DNA of 53,181 bases from an uncultured Clostridium sp. (GTDB lineage Bacteria > Bacillota > Clostridia > TANB77 > CAG-508): positions 1 to 53,181 of the forward strand of contig CAJMJN010000007.1 of the NCBI GenBank assembly GCA_905213875.1, given 5' to 3'. Position numbers and translations under genes: made by a program. How positions within the stretch are numbered: position 1 is the stretch's first letter; each line of letters begins with the position of its first letter. The notes beneath the pieces were generated by a model. It saw only the letters and a list, made by a program, of their open reading frames with translations. It ran no database searches and was not told the DNA's origin. Shown piece by piece: positions 27,049-35,345 of this stretch.

Positions 27049-27822
27049 ATGGACGAAAACAAAAATGAAGTTAAGAAACCAGAAGAAAAAGTAGAAAAGA
27101 TTGCTAAAACAGAGGAAAAAAAGGTGGCAGAAGTAAAAAAAGAAGAACCAAAATTTGAAAAAGTAAGCAAAAAAGAAGCTGATAAAATAAATAAAACAAA
27201 AAATAAAGAGAATAAAAAAGAAAAAAATAAAAATACAAAAACAGATAAAAAGAAAAAATGGGTACCAACAGCAATAGTAGCAATAGCTGTTATAGCTATA
27301 ATAGCAGTTTTAACTGTAATGATAGTTGTTTCATCAGATCCTAAAAAATCATTAGATGGATTATTAACAAATTTAAGATCAGGAAACTTTGAAAAAGCTC
27401 AAGAATATCTAAGTGGAGATGAAACAGAATTAACAGACACATCATTAGATGAAGAAGCTCAAAAATTATTATTTGAAAAATTATCTTGGAATATAAAGAA
27501 AGTAACACAAGAAAAAGATAAAGCAACAATAGTCGTAGAAATAAGAAATAAAGATTTCCAAACAGTAGTAAATAATTATGCAAAAAGAGCTTTAAATGCT
27601 GCTAAAGAAGCAATAGGAAGTGGTAATACAGAAAGCATTTCTGAACAAGATTTCCAACAATATTTCTTAGAAGAATTAAAAAATGAAGAAATTCAAACAA
27701 CAACAAACGAAAAAACTATAAATGCTGTAAAAGTAGATAATAAATGGAAAATTGTTTCAGATGATAATTTAGTAAGTGCTATATTACCAGGATTAGAAGA
27801 AGCGATAAATACATTATCATAA
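27049..27822 (+). CDS. membrane-anchored protein with DUF4878-like outer domain
   Basis: About 257 residues. A very charged Lys/Glu-rich cytoplasmic N-terminus (1-70) is followed by one transmembrane helix (about 71-95) and an extracellular domain starting SDPKKSLDGLLTNLRSGNFEKAQEYL. That domain resembles the small NTF2-like DUF4878-type outer domains of Clostridia, but I am not certain. ATG 27049 is chosen with AAGGAG at 27034. It is transcribed alone, with its own promoter and terminator. Function unknown. Confidence 0.72.
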   Translation: MDENKNEVKKPEEKVEKIAKTEEKKVAEVKKEEPKFEKVSKKEADKINKTKNKENKKEKNKNTKTDKKKKWVPTAIVAIAVIAIIAVLTVMIVVSSDPKKSLDGLLTNLRSGNFEKAQEYLSGDETELTDTSLDEEAQKLLFEKLSWNIKKVTQEKDKATIVVEIRNKDFQTVVNNYAKRALNAAKEAIGSGNTESISEQDFQQYFLEELKNEEIQTTTNEKTINAVKVDNKWKIVSDDNLVSAILPGLEEAINTLS

Positions 27823-27845
27823 TTAGTAATTAAATAAAAAATTAT

Positions 27846-27900
27846 AAAAACAATAAGGGTTTTATATTAAAAATTATAAAGCTTTTATTGTTTTTGTATT
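27846..27900 (+). terminator. terminator after the gene at 27049
   Basis: An 11-bp outer stem AAAAACAATAA/TTATTGTTTTT (27846-27856 with 27885-27895) plus an inner 6-bp stem. Confidence 0.72.
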
Positions 27901-28107
27901 AATACACCAGAAGATTTTGTGAAAATATCAGAAATGAGCAAAAAGCTGATATAGAAGAAAAATATTTTGGAAAAAGAATATTATTAAAAAACAAACTTGA
28001 TTTTCACCACAAAATATCATGTAATGATAAAAAGAGGTGATGAAAAGTAAATTATTCTGAAAAATACCATAATACAAACTATATTTGTGGATTTTACAAG
28101 TAAAAAG
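27901..28107. other. intergenic stretch with possible gene remnant
   Basis: The 27823-28182 gap is the longest without a gene. After the terminator there is a short open reading (27907-27957, reading TPEDFVKISEMSKKLI then stop) with coding-like character but no start, and a weak mini-frame after GAGGTG near 28036. No RNA gene was recognised. The rest is AT-rich sequence leading to the promoter at 28108. Confidence 0.3.
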
Positions 28108-28137
28108 TTGACATTCAGTAATACGGAATGCTATACC
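28108..28137 (+). promoter_or_regulatory. promoter of the histidine phosphatase gene, with direct repeats
   Basis: TTGACA (28108-28113), 18 bases, TATACC (28132-28137). Two near-identical 9-base repeats, ATACGGAAT and ATACCGAAT, overlap the -10 region and could bind a regulator. Confidence 0.6.
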
Positions 28138-28182
28138 GAATAAGATATTTTAAATAAAAAGAAAAAAAGGAGGTTTAATAAA

Positions 28183-28812
28183 GTGGATGATACAATAGTA
28201 TATTTAATTAGACATGCCGAAACTGTTGATGAGAATGGTATTAGAAATACTAATGAAGATTCTCAAATGATTAACGAAAAAGAAATATTGTCAGTAGAAG
28301 GAGAAGAACAAGCAAAAAAATTAAGCGAAAATGCTGAATTAAAAAATTTAGATATTATATGGTCCAGTAGTTATACTAGAGCTAAAGCAACAGCAAAGTA
28401 TATTGCAAATGTAAATAATTTGCCTTTTAATTTAGATAGCAATTTAAGTGAAAGAAAATTAGGAAATTTAAAGGAATTAGGAAAATTTATGAAGGATAAA
28501 AGTACGAGAGATCCTTCACAAGAACAATTACTAGATAGAACATTTAGAACATCCGATGGAGAAAGTGCAGAACAAACTAGAGAAAGGATGAATAAATTTT
28601 TTGATAAAATGCTTAAAGAATATGAGGAAAAAAGAATTGCAGTAGTTAGTCATGGAGGGGCAATAAAGTTCTTTTTATTAAATTGGTGTACAGTAAATGA
28701 GAATGTTGAACTTGTGTATAACAAAAATACAATTTTAAATATAAAATCACCATGTTTGTTAAAGTTAACTTTTAGAAAAAATGAATTGATTAATTTAGAA
28801 CAAATAGATTAA
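28183..28812 (+). CDS. histidine phosphatase family protein
   Basis: Member of the phosphoglycerate-mutase-like superfamily, which dephosphorylates small molecules or proteins through a phosphohistidine. The 209 residues have the catalytic LIRHAET (His near 9), the second Arg in SSSYTRAKATA (near 67), and the second His in AVVSHGGAIKFF (near 156). A GTG start is used 9 bases after AGGAGG. Substrate cannot be predicted. It has its own promoter and ends at a hairpin before the AbiE pair. Confidence 0.87.
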   Translation: MDDTIVYLIRHAETVDENGIRNTNEDSQMINEKEILSVEGEEQAKKLSENAELKNLDIIWSSSYTRAKATAKYIANVNNLPFNLDSNLSERKLGNLKELGKFMKDKSTRDPSQEQLLDRTFRTSDGESAEQTRERMNKFFDKMLKEYEEKRIAVVSHGGAIKFFLLNWCTVNENVELVYNKNTILNIKSPCLLKLTFRKNELINLEQID

Positions 28813-28815
28813 ACT

Positions 28816-28861
28816 AAAAGCCATAAAATGAATTTTATTATAGATTCGTTTTATGGCTTTT
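28816..28861 (+). terminator. terminator after the histidine phosphatase gene
   Basis: An 18-base arm AAAAGCCATAAAATGAAT pairs with 28844-28861 (one mismatch); the T run is short. Confidence 0.68.
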
Positions 28862-28875
28862 ATCTAGTTATAACA

Positions 28876-28923
28876 TTTGACAACCATACCGATATGATGT
28901 ATAATATGGGTATGGTTGTCAAA
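28876..28923 (+). promoter_or_regulatory. AbiE promoter and 15-bp inverted-repeat operator
   Basis: A consensus promoter, TTGACA (28877-28882), 17 bases, TATAAT (28900-28905), is enclosed by a perfect 15-bp inverted repeat (28876-28890 with 28909-28923, 18 bases between). The -35 lies in the left arm and the transcript would start in the right arm. AbiEi antitoxins are known to repress their own promoter by binding inverted repeats, so this is the likely operator. Confidence 0.85.
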
Positions 28924-28940
28924 AAAGAAGGTGATTTTTA

Positions 28941-29522
28941 ATGGATAATATAGAAAAAATTAAAGAATTAGTACAAAATAATAATGGCATACTATTAGCA
29001 AAAGAGGCACAAAAAAATGATATTCATAGACAATATATAAGGCAATTAGAAGAAACAGGATATTTGAAAAAAGTATCAAAAGGAGTATATGCAGAAAAAG
29101 ATAAAGAAATAAATGAATTTTTTATTTTAGGACAAAAATATAAAAAAGGAATCTTTTCACATAATACAGCATTGTACTTTTATGACTTAACAGACAGAAC
29201 ACCGATAAGAATAGATATGACATTTCCAAGTTATATAACTGTACATGATAAATCTATAAAGGTTCATTATATAAAGAAAGAAAAACATCTTTTAGGATTA
29301 AAAGAGATGAGATTACAAGATGGAACAACAATACAAATATACGATATGGAAAGAACAATATGTGATATTATTAGAGATAGGAATAAGATAGATCCACAAA
29401 TATTTAATGATGCTATAAAAGGATACATTAAGAAAAAAGAAAAAAATCTAATTTTATTATATGAATATGCAGAAAAATTTAAAATACAAAATATATTGAA
29501 GAATTATATGGAGGTGCTATAA
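28941..29522 (+). CDS. abiEi: AbiEi-type antitoxin / autorepressor
   Basis: Antitoxin of a type IV toxin-antitoxin and phage-defence system. The 193 residues begin with a winged-helix DNA-binding domain (GILLAKEAQKNDIHRQYIRQLEETGYLKKVSKGVY, about 15-50), then the AbiEi antitoxin domain (SHNTALYFYDLTDRTP near 74-89, YDMERTICDIIRDRN near 134-148). The stop is directly followed by the toxin start, and GGAGGTG lies at its end, so expression is coupled. The 15-bp inverted repeat upstream fits autoregulation. Confidence 0.9.
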   Translation: MDNIEKIKELVQNNNGILLAKEAQKNDIHRQYIRQLEETGYLKKVSKGVYAEKDKEINEFFILGQKYKKGIFSHNTALYFYDLTDRTPIRIDMTFPSYITVHDKSIKVHYIKKEKHLLGLKEMRLQDGTTIQIYDMERTICDIIRDRNKIDPQIFNDAIKGYIKKKEKNLILLYEYAEKFKIQNILKNYMEVL

Positions 29523-30371
29523 TTGAAAAGAAATACAATGAGTTTTAAAGCTATAATAAATAACATGGCAAAAGAAAATAATGTAGTAGCACAATCAGTT
29601 TTACAAACATATATGTTAGAAAGACTATTAGAAAGAATATCGATTTCAAAATATAAAGATAATTTTATATTAAAGGGAGGAATGTTAATATCTGCAATGC
29701 TTGGAATTGATAGCAGAACTACAATGGATATGGATACAACAATAAAAGGCTTTCCATTAACAAAAGATAATATTACAAATATTATGGATGAAATATGTAA
29801 TATAGAAATTGATGACAATGTGACATTAAAAATTAACAAGGTTGAATTAATTAGAGAAGATGATGACTATGGTGGGTATAGAATTACATTTGAAGCAAAA
29901 TATAATAATGAAATGCCCGTTATAATAAAAATAGATATTACAACAGGAGACAAAATTACATATAAAGAAATTGAGTATAGTTTTACATTAATGTTAGAAG
30001 ATAGAAAAATACAAATATGGTCATATAATGTAGAAACTATCATTGCCGAAAAATTTGAAGCTATTGTAAAAAGAGGAGTGCTTTCAACAAGAATTAGGGA
30101 TTATTACGATGTTTATATGCTTATAAATACTCAAAACAAAATTATTGATAAAAAAACCTTAAAAGATGCGATAACTTTAACAGCACAACACAGAGGAACA
30201 AGTGAAATAATAAAAGATTGGAAGAAGATAGTGGAGAAAATCGCAAATGATAGTAAAATGCGACAACAATGGAAAAGGTATCAAAAAGATAATTTTTATG
30301 CTGAAGAAATAGAATATAAAGAATTAATAAATGCTATAAGTAAAGTAGGAGAAATTTTCGACAATTGTTAA
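29523..30371 (+). CDS. abiEii: AbiEii nucleotidyltransferase toxin
   Basis: Toxin of the AbiE system; the family are DNA-polymerase-beta-like nucleotidyltransferases, some of which modify tRNA 3' ends. The 282 residues show FILKGGMLISAMLGIDSRTTMDMD (near 43-66, with the GG and DMD catalytic residues) and the later VETIIAEKFEAIVKRG and TRIRDYYDVYML conserved segments. It starts with TTG right after the antitoxin stop. The pair sits between a phosphatase gene and yebC, as a single defence insertion. Confidence 0.9.
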   Translation: MKRNTMSFKAIINNMAKENNVVAQSVLQTYMLERLLERISISKYKDNFILKGGMLISAMLGIDSRTTMDMDTTIKGFPLTKDNITNIMDEICNIEIDDNVTLKINKVELIREDDDYGGYRITFEAKYNNEMPVIIKIDITTGDKITYKEIEYSFTLMLEDRKIQIWSYNVETIIAEKFEAIVKRGVLSTRIRDYYDVYMLINTQNKIIDKKTLKDAITLTAQHRGTSEIIKDWKKIVEKIANDSKMRQQWKRYQKDNFYAEEIEYKELINAISKVGEIFDNC

Positions 30372-30492
30372 TTAAGGCAACTGCACATTTAATGTATAGA
30401 TGGAGAATATATTGAAACAATCAAGCTTTTTTGACAAATATATAATAAAATAAAAAATGAGCCAATGATAGAGCATTTATTTTAAAAAATAC

Positions 30493-30521
30493 TACACAAA
30501 TAAAAGATAATGTGATACAAT
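30493..30521 (+). promoter_or_regulatory. possible extended -10 promoter of yebC
   Basis: TACACA (30493-30498), 17 bases, TACAAT (30516-30521) with the TG extension at 30513-30514. Weak -35; uncertain. Confidence 0.4.
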
Positions 30522-30591
30522 AAAAGACGAAAATTATAAGATAAAGGATAGAAACCTTGAAAATACAATAAAAAAAAGAGGAGGAGAAAAA

Positions 30592-31311
30592 ATGTCAGGA
30601 CATAGCAAATGGCACAACATACAAGCCAAAAAAGGAAAAGCTGATGCAGCAAGAGGAAAAATATTTACAAAATTAGGAAGAGAATTACTAATAGCAGTAA
30701 AAGAAGGTGGACCAGATCCTGCCGGAAATTCAAAACTAAAAAGCGTTATAGCTAAATGTAAAGCAGCAAACATGCCAAATGACACAATAAACAATGCAAT
30801 TAAAAAAGCTTCAACAAGTAACGAAAATTATGAAGAAATAGTATATGAAGGATATGGACCAAACGGAGTTGCAGTTATAGTAGAAGCATCTACAGATAAT
30901 AAAAATAGAACAGCAGCAGATGTAAGACATGTATTTGATAAAGCAGGTGGAAATTTAGGAACAACAGGATGTGTATCATATATGTTTAATAAAAAAGGTG
31001 TAATTGTTATAGAAAAAGAAACATCACCAATGGAAGAAGACGAATTAATGATGCTTGCACTAGATGCAGGAGCAGAAGATTTTCAATCTTTAGACGAAAT
31101 ATATGAAGTTATAACAGCACCAGAAGATTTTGTAACAGTAAGCGAAAAATTAGAAGAAGCTGGAATCAGTTTCTTAGAAGCAGAAGTTCAAATGGTACCA
31201 ACAACAACAGTTAGTCTTGATGAAAAAGGAGTCGAAAAAATGGAAAGACTTATTGAAAGACTAGAAGAATTAGATGATGTTGCAAATATTTATCATAACT
31301 GGGAAGAATAA
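30592..31311 (+). CDS. YebC/PmpR family protein
   Basis: YebC proteins were long described as transcriptional regulators; family members also act as translation factors that relieve ribosome stalling. The 239 residues begin with the conserved MSGHSKWHNIQAKKGKADA and carry ADVRHVFDKAGGNLGTTGCV (near 105-124) and a C-terminal MVPTTTVSLDEKG. A GGAGGAG precedes the ATG. Given the recoding seen in this genome, a ribosome-acting YebC is worth noting, but no link is shown. Confidence 0.95.
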   Translation: MSGHSKWHNIQAKKGKADAARGKIFTKLGRELLIAVKEGGPDPAGNSKLKSVIAKCKAANMPNDTINNAIKKASTSNENYEEIVYEGYGPNGVAVIVEASTDNKNRTAADVRHVFDKAGGNLGTTGCVSYMFNKKGVIVIEKETSPMEEDELMMLALDAGAEDFQSLDEIYEVITAPEDFVTVSEKLEEAGISFLEAEVQMVPTTTVSLDEKGVEKMERLIERLEELDDVANIYHNWEE

Positions 31312-31337
31312 AATCTAATCTTATGTAAAAATATAAA

Positions 31338-31375
31338 ATAAATCTGAAAAAATTCTAAAAATTTTCAGATTTATT
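31338..31375 (+). terminator. terminator after yebC
   Basis: A stem of about 13 bp (AATAAATCTGAAAA with TTTTCAGATTTATT) with an A/T-rich loop; T-rich 3' arm. Confidence 0.75.
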
Positions 31376-31397
31376 TAGAATAATAGGAGATTAAGTT

Positions 31398-33095
31398 ATG
31401 AAGCAAAAGAAAAGTAAAATAATAATTATCTTAATTATTATAGTAATACTTGTAATTATATTAGCAAGTTTAGGTATTGCATATTTTGCAACAGATTTAT
31501 TTAAAAGTAATAAAACATTATTTGCTAAATATGCAGGACAAATAGCTGATGAAAATCAGGGATTTATAGAAAATGCTTTGCAACAATATAATGAAAAAAA
31601 GCAGTCTAATACATATTCTGATAAAGGAACATTTTCAGTTAATGCAAGTGCAAACTCTAGTACAACTAATTTAGATAATGTAAATAAATTTAATGTAACA
31701 TATACAGGGCAAGTTGATACTACAAATTCTAAAAGCGAGCAAAATGTGAGTATAAATTATTCAGATTCTGTTAAATTTCCTGTGAATTACAAAAAAATAG
31801 GGAATAAAATAGGATTGCAAACAGACTATGTTGGAAGTAAATATATAGGTATTGAAAGTGATAAAATGGAAAAACTTTCATTAGATACAAACACAATAAA
31901 TAGTAGCGAAGCAGAACAAACAAGTTCAAATGTTGATATTAATGAAATAAAAGATGGAACAACAGAATTAAAAAATATATTACAAAATCCATTCTCACAA
32001 GAGGATATAGTAAATATAAAGAACAACATAATATCAATTATGGATGGAATAAGTGATAGCAAATTTTCTAATATAAATGATTCTAATGGTAAAGGATACA
32101 AATTAGTATTATCAGGTGATGATTTAAAAAATGTTGTAATTCAATTATTGCAAAAACTTAGTCAAGATACAGAGACTTTGGACAAGATAAATGAATATTT
32201 ACAAAATCAAGGTAATTCGAATAAACTTACAGCAACACAAATAGAAAAAGAAATTACCAATATAACGAATAATTCGGATTTTGATAACGAAACATTAGAA
32301 TTAACTGTTTATAAAAAGAATGGAAAAACTAATAAATTTATTATAAAAATAGAAGATTTAGAAATAGATGTAGAAAAAAATAATTCTAATAATAATATTG
32401 AATATAACGTAGTAGTTGACGTTAATTATAATAATGAAAAGATGAAAATAAGCCTAAAAACAGTATATCAAGGCTTAGAAACTATGCAACAAGTAAATGA
32501 AAACTATGAATTAAGTATAGAAAATTCGCAAAATACATATATTTATCATTTAACAAATGTGATTGATTTTACGCAGACTAAGGAAATTGAGGATTTTACA
32601 TCAGATAATAGTTTAATATTAACAGATTATGATAAAGATGTAGTGTCAAATTTTTTGGTACAAGTAGGTCAAAGAATCCAGGAAGTTAATTCAACACAAA
32701 TGGCACAATTAGGAATAGAAGAAAGTGATAATCCTATATTACATCTAATTCCATCATTTGGAACATATTCAGATATAATTTCAAATATGAATACATCACA
32801 AATTAATGAACAAGATGTAAATACATTTAATCAAAAATTTGAATTATATGAAAGTACAAACTTAGGAGGAGCAACAGTAAAAGGTCTTTTAACAACAATA
32901 AATTTAAATAATGAATCACAAGAAGAAAATAGAAAAGTAGAAGAAATTAACTTTAATGGACAAGAATATGAGGCAAGTACGCAAAACATTGCATTTATAA
33001 AAGAAGACATAAAAACAGATGCCTATTATAGAGTGGAATTTGAAAAAGATCAAAGTACAGGACTTATATATAGAGCAGTAATTAATCCAAAATAA
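31398..33095 (+). CDS. membrane-anchored protein, large extracellular domain
   Basis: The 565 residues start with a basic N-terminus and a single transmembrane helix (about 8-30). The remainder is hydrophilic, rich in Asn, Ser and Thr, and predicted extracytoplasmic. Two similar beta-rich halves (about 75-160 and 290-370) alternate with helical linkers. It may belong to the large uncharacterised membrane families of Clostridia (DUF6583-like), but I cannot confirm it. It is transcribed alone, between two terminators, just upstream of spoIIIA. Confidence 0.7.
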   Translation: MKQKKSKIIIILIIIVILVIILASLGIAYFATDLFKSNKTLFAKYAGQIADENQGFIENALQQYNEKKQSNTYSDKGTFSVNASANSSTTNLDNVNKFNVTYTGQVDTTNSKSEQNVSINYSDSVKFPVNYKKIGNKIGLQTDYVGSKYIGIESDKMEKLSLDTNTINSSEAEQTSSNVDINEIKDGTTELKNILQNPFSQEDIVNIKNNIISIMDGISDSKFSNINDSNGKGYKLVLSGDDLKNVVIQLLQKLSQDTETLDKINEYLQNQGNSNKLTATQIEKEITNITNNSDFDNETLELTVYKKNGKTNKFIIKIEDLEIDVEKNNSNNNIEYNVVVDVNYNNEKMKISLKTVYQGLETMQQVNENYELSIENSQNTYIYHLTNVIDFTQTKEIEDFTSDNSLILTDYDKDVVSNFLVQVGQRIQEVNSTQMAQLGIEESDNPILHLIPSFGTYSDIISNMNTSQINEQDVNTFNQKFELYESTNLGGATVKGLLTTINLNNESQEENRKVEEINFNGQEYEASTQNIAFIKEDIKTDAYYRVEFEKDQSTGLIYRAVINPK

Positions 33096-33130
33096 AATAA
33101 GTGAATATATTAAATTCAAGTTCTAAAAAG

Positions 33131-33169
33131 AAAAAAGAAACATATATTAATTATATATGTTTCTTTTTT
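33131..33169 (+). terminator. terminator before the spoIIIA operon
   Basis: A perfect 17-bp stem (33131-33147 with 33153-33169) whose 3' arm ends in six T. Confidence 0.85.
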
Positions 33170-33197
33170 ATATAGAAATAAAATGTGAGGTATATAA

Positions 33198-34075
33198 ATG
33201 CAAATGAAAAAACTTGATGATATATATAAATACTTTCCAACAAATATTTATAGTATATTAAGGAATGTAACAGAACAAAATTCACAAATCGAAAGAGAAT
33301 TACAAGAAATACGAATAAGAGCAGAAAGACCAATAATATTAAAATTAAGAAAAATAGAAATTGTTGTAGAATATCAAGTAAATCAAACAGAAATATTACA
33401 AATAATAGAAAAATTATGTAATAACTCTATTTATGCATACAAAAATCAAATATGTGAAGGATTTATAACCATAAAAGGTGGCCATAGAGTTCGGAATAAC
33501 AGGAAGTGCAGTTATAGAAAATAATAAAATAATAAATATAAAATACATAACAAGTTTAAACTTTAGAATAGCAAGAGAAATAGAAAACTGCAGTTATAAA
33601 ATTCTAGGACAAGTTATAAATATACGGAGAAAATTCTATAAATAATACATTAATTGTATCACCACCGGGAAAAGGAAAAACAACAATGTTAAGAGATTTA
33701 ATAAAAAACATAAGTAATGGTGTACCAAGTCTTAACTTTACAGGAAAAACAGTAGGTCTAGTTGATGAAAGAGGCGAAATTGCAGCAATGTACCAAGGGG
33801 TTCCACAAAATGATGTAGGAATAAGAACAGATGTAATTGAAAACATACCTAAATCAATAGGAATGAAAATGTTAATTCGTTCTATGGCTCCTGAAGTAAT
33901 TGCATGTGACGAAATAGGTTCAAAAGAAGACATTAAGGCAATAAATGAAGCAATATTATCAGGAGTAAAAGGAATTTTTACAATGCATGGTAAAGATATG
34001 GAAGATATAAAATTAAATACAAATATAAAAGAATTGATAGATAATAGGAAGATTGAAAAAATAATATTTTTATAA
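33198..34075 (+). CDS. spoIIIAA: SpoIIIAA stage III sporulation ATPase, needs two +1 frameshifts at CGG
   Basis: Secretion-ATPase-like motor of the SpoIIIA-SpoIIQ channel linking mother cell and forespore. No single frame is open. Codons 1-98 run from ATG 33198 (GAGG upstream) to KGGHRV; the next codon is CGG (33492). Read in frame it stops at 33524. Skipping one base gives GITGSAVIENN for 44 codons to a second CGG (33625), where the frame would stop at 33643. Skipping one base again gives GENSINNTLIVSPPGKGKTT (Walker A) and 149 codons with VDERGEIAAMY, GMKMLIRSMAPEVIACDEIG and FTMHG to TAA 34073. The total is about 291 residues, near the usual 300. The glycine after HRV is highly conserved in the family. 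Alternatives are a pseudogene or errors, but both breaks sit on the rarest codon. Confidence 0.9.
33492..33494 (+). other. CGG +1 frameshift site 1 in spoIIIAA
   Basis: Zero-frame GTT-CGG-A becomes GTT-(C)-GGA. Upstream reads KGGHRV and downstream GITGS, the family consensus, only if one base is dropped here. Without the shift the protein stops after 10 more codons at 33524. Confidence 0.88.
33625..33627 (+). other. CGG +1 frameshift site 2 in spoIIIAA
   Basis: In the frame set by site 1, ATA-CGG-A becomes ATA-(C)-GGA and leads into the Walker A motif PPGKGKTT 13 codons later. Without the shift translation stops at 33643. Confidence 0.88.
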
Positions 34076-34167
34076 AAAATTATAAAAATCGGTTCTAAAA
34101 AGTAAATAACATACATATAATATAAAAATTAAAAAAGGAGTTACAAGAAAATATTGGGGGAATTAGT

Positions 34168-34677
34168 ATGCAAATAGTAAAATACATTATTCTTTTTTTT
34201 ATATTAGTAATTTCAACTTTAATCGGAAAACTTATGGCAAAAAAATACGTACATAGATTAGAAGAATTAGAAGACACAAAAGCAGCACTAAATATGTTAA
34301 AAAGTAAAATAAAATTTACATATGAACCAATTCCAGAAATTTTTGATGAAATTTCTAAAAGCACGACTAAAAATATAAGTAGTATTTTTATTAATGCAAA
34401 AAATAAACTAAATCACCAAACAGCTAGTAAATCATGGGAAGCAGCAGTAGAAGAAACAAATTGTAATCTAAATGAAGAAGATAAAAAAGCTATAAAAACA
34501 TTATCAAAATTGCTTGGACAAACAGATGTAGAAGGTCAGATAAGTCAAATAGAAATAACAGAAAGCTTTTTAGAAAATCAAATACAAGAAGCAATAATAG
34601 AAAGACAAAAAAATGAAAAATTATACACAAGATTAGGAACAATAATGGGAATGACAGTAGTTATAATTTTAGCTTAA
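34168..34677 (+). CDS. spoIIIAB: stage III sporulation protein AB
   Basis: Membrane protein of the SpoIIIA complex, related to GspF-type secretion platform proteins. The 169 residues have a membrane segment at each end (about 5-20 and 153-169) and the family core KYVHRLEELEDTKAALNMLKSKIKF (near 28-52) and WEAAVEE. A GGGGG site precedes the ATG; another AAAGGAG lies 30 bases upstream. It is separated from spoIIIAA by 92 bases, more than is usual in this operon. Confidence 0.93.
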   Translation: MQIVKYIILFFILVISTLIGKLMAKKYVHRLEELEDTKAALNMLKSKIKFTYEPIPEIFDEISKSTTKNISSIFINAKNKLNHQTASKSWEAAVEETNCNLNEEDKKAIKTLSKLLGQTDVEGQISQIEITESFLENQIQEAIIERQKNEKLYTRLGTIMGMTVVIILA

Positions 34678-34699
34678 AATATAAAATAGGAGGCATAAA

Positions 34700-34894
34700 T
34701 TGGATATAAATTTATTATTTAAAATAGCTGCAATAGGAATTTTGGTAGCAGTATTATATCAAGTATTAGTAAGAGCCGGAAGAGAAGACCAAGCAATGAT
34801 GACAACATTAGCAGGTTTAATAATTGTTTTAACAATGGTAATAAAAGAAATAAGTGGTTTGTTTAACACAGTAAGAGCAGTATTCAATTTATAA
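34700..34894 (+). CDS. spoIIIAC: stage III sporulation protein AC
   Basis: A 64-residue protein with two membrane helices (about 5-22 and 33-50) and the conserved VLYQVLVRAGREDQAMMTTLAG. A TTG start is used 7 bases after GGAGG. Part of the mother-cell membrane platform of the feeding tube. Confidence 0.93.
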   Translation: MDINLLFKIAAIGILVAVLYQVLVRAGREDQAMMTTLAGLIIVLTMVIKEISGLFNTVRAVFNL

Positions 34895-34897
34895 AAA

Positions 34898-34926
34898 ATG
34901 ATTTTTTGCTCCGACCCCAAAATCAT
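34898..34926 (+). other. intercistronic hairpin between spoIIIAC and spoIIIAD
   Basis: An 8-bp stem ATGATTTT/AAAATCAT encloses a C-rich loop (34906-34918) containing CTCC and CCCC. There is no T run, so it is not a terminator. The loop could pair with a Shine-Dalgarno sequence; this is speculation. Confidence 0.45.
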
Positions 34927-34944
34927 AGAAAAGGAATGGTAGCA

Positions 34945-35331
34945 ATGGAAATAATAAAAATAATTGGAATTGGATTGATTGCACTAATTATAATTATATT
35001 ACTAAAACAGTACAAGCCTGAATTTGCAGTATATGTAAGCTTAATAGCAGGAGTTTTGATATTAATGCTTGCAATAGACAAATTGGCAGGAATTATAAGT
35101 TTATTACAATCATTAGCCAATAAAGCATCAATAAATACAGAATTCCTAACATTATTGATAAAAATTACAGGGATTGCATTTTTATCAGAATTTGCTGTTA
35201 GTATTTGTAAAGATGCAGGTGAAGCAGCAATTGCAAGTAAAATGGAAATAGGAGCAAAATTAATAATTATTTCTATGTCAATACCAATAATATCAAGTTT
35301 ATTAGAAATAATATTAAAAATATTACCATAA
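34945..35331 (+). CDS. spoIIIAD: stage III sporulation protein AD
   Basis: Membrane protein of the SpoIIIA complex, 128 residues with about four helices. The start ATG 34945 (MEIIKIIGIGLIALII) matches the family N-terminus; upstream in-frame TTG 34906 and ATG 34936 are less likely. The family core is seen in TLLIKITGIAFLSEFAVSICKDAGE (near 72-96). Confidence 0.93.
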   Translation: MEIIKIIGIGLIALIIIILLKQYKPEFAVYVSLIAGVLILMLAIDKLAGIISLLQSLANKASINTEFLTLLIKITGIAFLSEFAVSICKDAGEAAIASKMEIGAKLIIISMSIPIISSLLEIILKILP

Positions 35332-35345
35332 TAAAAGGAGTACAA

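Noticed and set aside
33198..34075. Simple pseudogene explanation for spoIIIAA
   Set aside because: Two breaks both at CGG, all motifs intact after them, intact downstream operon and the same pattern in sigF make decay unlikely, though it is not formally excluded.
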